This document shows, one piece after another, positions 4,693-6,513 of a stretch of 6,513 nt of DNA. The stretch spans positions 1-6,513 of the forward strand of contig JASHYV010000159.1 of the NCBI GenBank assembly GCA_030064695.1, read 5' to 3'. The position numbers and the translations under genes were made by a program. Within the stretch, counting starts at the first letter, position 1, and every line of letters begins with the position of its first letter. The DNA comes from Thermoplasmata archaeon. GTDB lineage: Archaea > Thermoplasmatota > Thermoplasmata > UBA184. The notes under the pieces were generated by a model, which saw only the letters and a list, made by a program, of their open reading frames with translations, was not told the origin of the DNA and ran no database searches.

Positions 4693-6513
4693 GCCTGGAC
4701 GAGCGGTCCCGTTGCGAGCCCGTCCGGCCCGATCGACGAGACGGTGTGGGTCCGCGCCGCTCCGAACGGGCGGAACGGCTTCCCGTTGCCCGTGTAGAAC
4801 TTCGAGAAGTACTCGACGAAGATGAGCCGCGCCCCCTGGATCCCGGGCTCGAAGACGCCGAGGATCACATTGAACGACTGGCCGATCACGATGATCACCG
4901 CGCCGGCGATGATGCCGACGATCGTGCCGCCCAGCACGAGGCCCCCGCCGATCGAGTTGATCACGAGCGCGAGGATGATGCTCGCGAGCAGGATCCCGAC
5001 GAGCCGCGTGTACGAGAGGATGTGGCTCACGACCTCGATGATCGACATCGCGCCGTTCATCACGCCCTCGGCGAGGAGCAGGAGCGCGAGGCCGGCCGCC
5101 AGCAGCGCGAGGTACAGGTCGAAGAGCGGGCTCGCGAAGTTGGCGCCGGCCGAGGTGATCGGCCCGAGCGTCACCGGGTGGATCACCGAGAGCCCGAAGA
5201 ACGCGACGCCCCACGCGAACAGGATGCCGCCCAGCTTGCCCACGGCGCCGCGGCGGTGGTGGTGGAAGTACTCCTTCAGGAGGCCGAAGAGGAAGCCGAG
5301 CGTGACCATCCCGAGCCCGACGAAGCCGGCGAAGAGGAGCAGCAGCCCCACGTAGCCGGGGTTGGAGTGGAGGTTCGTCGGCGCGTTGTAGTGGACCAGC
5401 GCCCCGAACAGGTGGTAGCCGAAGAACTCGTCCCAGTAGAGGCCGAGCCCGATCGCGAGCAGGCAGCCGGGGAGCAGCGCCCAGGCGAGCTGCTGCATCC
5501 CTTTCGGGCCCATGATGCGCTTCACGAACGTCTTGCCGAACTGCGGCAGGTGCCGGGCGCCGGGAAAGCCGCGGATCATCCAGATGCAGATCAGCAGGAT
5601 CGTGAGGCCGTAGCCCCAGTCGCCGAGCATGAGCGCGAAGAACAGCGGGAAGACGATCGCGAAGACGAGCGTGGGATCCCACTCGTCCGCCTGCGGCAGC
5701 GAGTAGAACCGGATGAAGAACTCGAAGCGCGAGATCCCCTTCGGGTTCGTCATCAGGGTCGGGGGCTCCTCGTCGGTCGGGACCGTGTAGAAGTAGACGC
5801 GGCCGCCGGTGGCCCGGTCGACCACGGTCTCGAGGCGGCTCGTGTCCCGCGCCGGGACCCAGGCCTCGAGGGCGAAGAACGCCTGGCCCGCGCCGAGCTT
5901 CGTGACCACCTCGTACTTCCGGTTCTGGATCGTGAGCGCCTCGTCGATCGCCGCCACCAGCGTGTACCACTGCGCGGAGATCGCGCGGAGCCGGTCCGCG
6001 ATCTCGCCGCGGCGACGCGCGATCGCGTCCCGCCGGGCCGAGGCGGTGGCCTGCTCCTCGGCCACGGTGCCGGCGAGGGGCGGGATCGCGGTGAGGCGGA
6101 CCCCGTTCGCCTGCGCCGTCCGCGAAAGCGCGTCCGCGCCCGGGGTCGCGAGGACGACCAGGGAACGGGCGGGCTCACCGGCGCGATCGAAGAGGAACTG
6201 GGCGTTGGCCTCGGCCGGGAGGGTGGACCGTACCAGGGCGAGCGCCTCGGGGTCCCCCTCGGCGAGGAACGCGAGGTACCGGGTCGAGCGGAGCAGGCTG
6301 AGACGGTCCGGATAGAACGCGATCTTCCCGAGCAGCTCGAGCGTCTCGTCGAGCCCCTTCGCCTCGGTCTGGAGCCGGTCGTCCTCGCGCTTCAGGTCGC
6401 CGACCTCGCCGTCGATCGTCACGGTCTTCGCGGCCGCGAGGAGGTCGTTCGGCGTGTCGAAGCGGGCGGGCCGCGGTGGACCGACCGGCGGAAGGGCCGA
6501 CATCAGGCCGCGG
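4680..6513 (-). CDS. atpI: A-type ATP synthase subunit I (membrane a-subunit), N-terminus beyond window edge
   Basis: This subunit forms the ion half-channels against the K ring and anchors the peripheral stalk. The minus-strand frame is open to the right edge; the first visible ATG (6503) gives 607 residues. That is probably not the true start. Members normally begin with about 50-80 residues of an alpha/beta domain, absent here, and the frame continues upstream (codons R, G, L). Numbering from that ATG, residues 1 to about 255 are the cytosolic arm with helical hairpins, and about eight membrane helices follow from about 275. Hallmarks are EWDPTLVFAIVFPLFFALML then GDWGYGL (274-300); IIEVVSHILSYTRLVGILLA (488-507) with R500 as the expected essential channel arginine; and FEPGIQGARLIFVEYFSKFY (551-570). 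A short Pro/Gly-rich tail of about 25 residues extends past the usual end. A cytosolic loop carries HHHRR (414-418). It converges on subunit C, outside the K-E-C operon. Confidence 0.95.
   Translation of the reverse strand, partial: RGLMSALPPVGPPRPARFDTPNDLLAAAKTVTIDGEVGDLKREDDRLQTEAKGLDETLELLGKIAFYPDRLSLLRSTRYLAFLAEGDPEALALVRSTLPAEANAQFLFDRAGEPARSLVVLATPGADALSRTAQANGVRLTAIPPLAGTVAEEQATASARRDAIARRRGEIADRLRAISAQWYTLVAAIDEALTIQNRKYEVVTKLGAGQAFFALEAWVPARDTSRLETVVDRATGGRVYFYTVPTDEEPPTLMTNPKGISRFEFFIRFYSLPQADEWDPTLVFAIVFPLFFALMLGDWGYGLTILLICIWMIRGFPGARHLPQFGKTFVKRIMGPKGMQQLAWALLPGCLLAIGLGLYWDEFFGYHLFGALVHYNAPTNLHSNPGYVGLLLLFAGFVGLGMVTLGFLFGLLKEYFHHHRRGAVGKLGGILFAWGVAFFGLSVIHPVTLGPITSAGANFASPLFDLYLALLAAGLALLLLAEGVMNGAMSIIEVVSHILSYTRLVGILLASIILALVINSIGGGLVLGGTIVGIIAGAVIIVIGQSFNVILGVFEPGIQGARLIFVEYFSKFYTGNGKPFRPFGAARTHTVSSIGPDGLATGPLVQAPPR

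Noticed and set aside
3880..4797. A 305-codon plus-strand frame over subunit C and the convergent junction
   Set aside because: It is a frame-shifted shadow of subunit C with Arg/Pro/Gly repeats and no domain.
4612..5970. A 452-codon minus-strand frame overlapping subunit I
   Set aside because: It is an off-frame shadow of the clearly conserved subunit I gene, with His/Arg/Pro/Ala-rich low-complexity translation.

Overview
The window looks like a piece of a high-GC archaeal chromosome. It carries an A-type (archaeal/vacuolar) ATP synthase gene set, a near-consensus archaeal TATA box (TTATATA) in front of the proteolipid gene, two GTG starts, and a membrane-anchored thioredoxin-like protein resembling the archaeal DUF929 family (recognised from memory, not searched). 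By eye the base composition is roughly two-thirds G+C or more. A Thermoplasmatota-like lineage is my best guess; this is inference, and no rRNA or other phylogenetic marker is present. Coding density is very high and there is no sign of mobile elements, CRISPR or tRNA genes.

Layout. (1) 1-862, minus strand: RNase Z, lacking only its last C-terminal residues beyond the left edge. (2) 863-977: a short divergent intergenic region. (3) 978-2204 and 2209-2691, plus strand, 4 nt apart: a three-helix membrane protein with an extracytoplasmic thioredoxin-like CPYC domain, then a VKOR-family quinone-linked disulfide oxidase. Together they make a plausible disulfide-forming system in which VKOR reoxidises the CPYC partner. 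(4) 2692-2781: an intergenic region with a hairpin, a clear TATA box and a small inverted repeat. (5) 2782-3012, 3029-3580 and 3590-4666, plus strand: A-ATPase subunits K (ion-carrying ring), E (peripheral stalk) and C (central stalk adaptor). (6) 4680-6513, minus strand, convergent and 13 nt away: subunit I (the a-subunit with the half-channels), whose N-terminus lies beyond the right edge.

The ATPase genes would jointly build the membrane motor and its stalks, but the catalytic A and B genes and F, D and H are not here. The locus is therefore either split or continues in an unusual arrangement outside the window.

The points most worth a second look are: the predicted cytosolic HTH-like N-terminal domain on the thioredoxin-like membrane protein (a possible transmembrane redox sensor); the pairing of that protein with VKOR; a roughly 120-bp low-GC patch inside its thioredoxin domain; a 15-bp palindrome just ahead of the VKOR start; and the K-E-C / convergent-I layout of the ATPase genes. 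I found no obviously unprecedented multi-gene system; the redox pair is the closest candidate.
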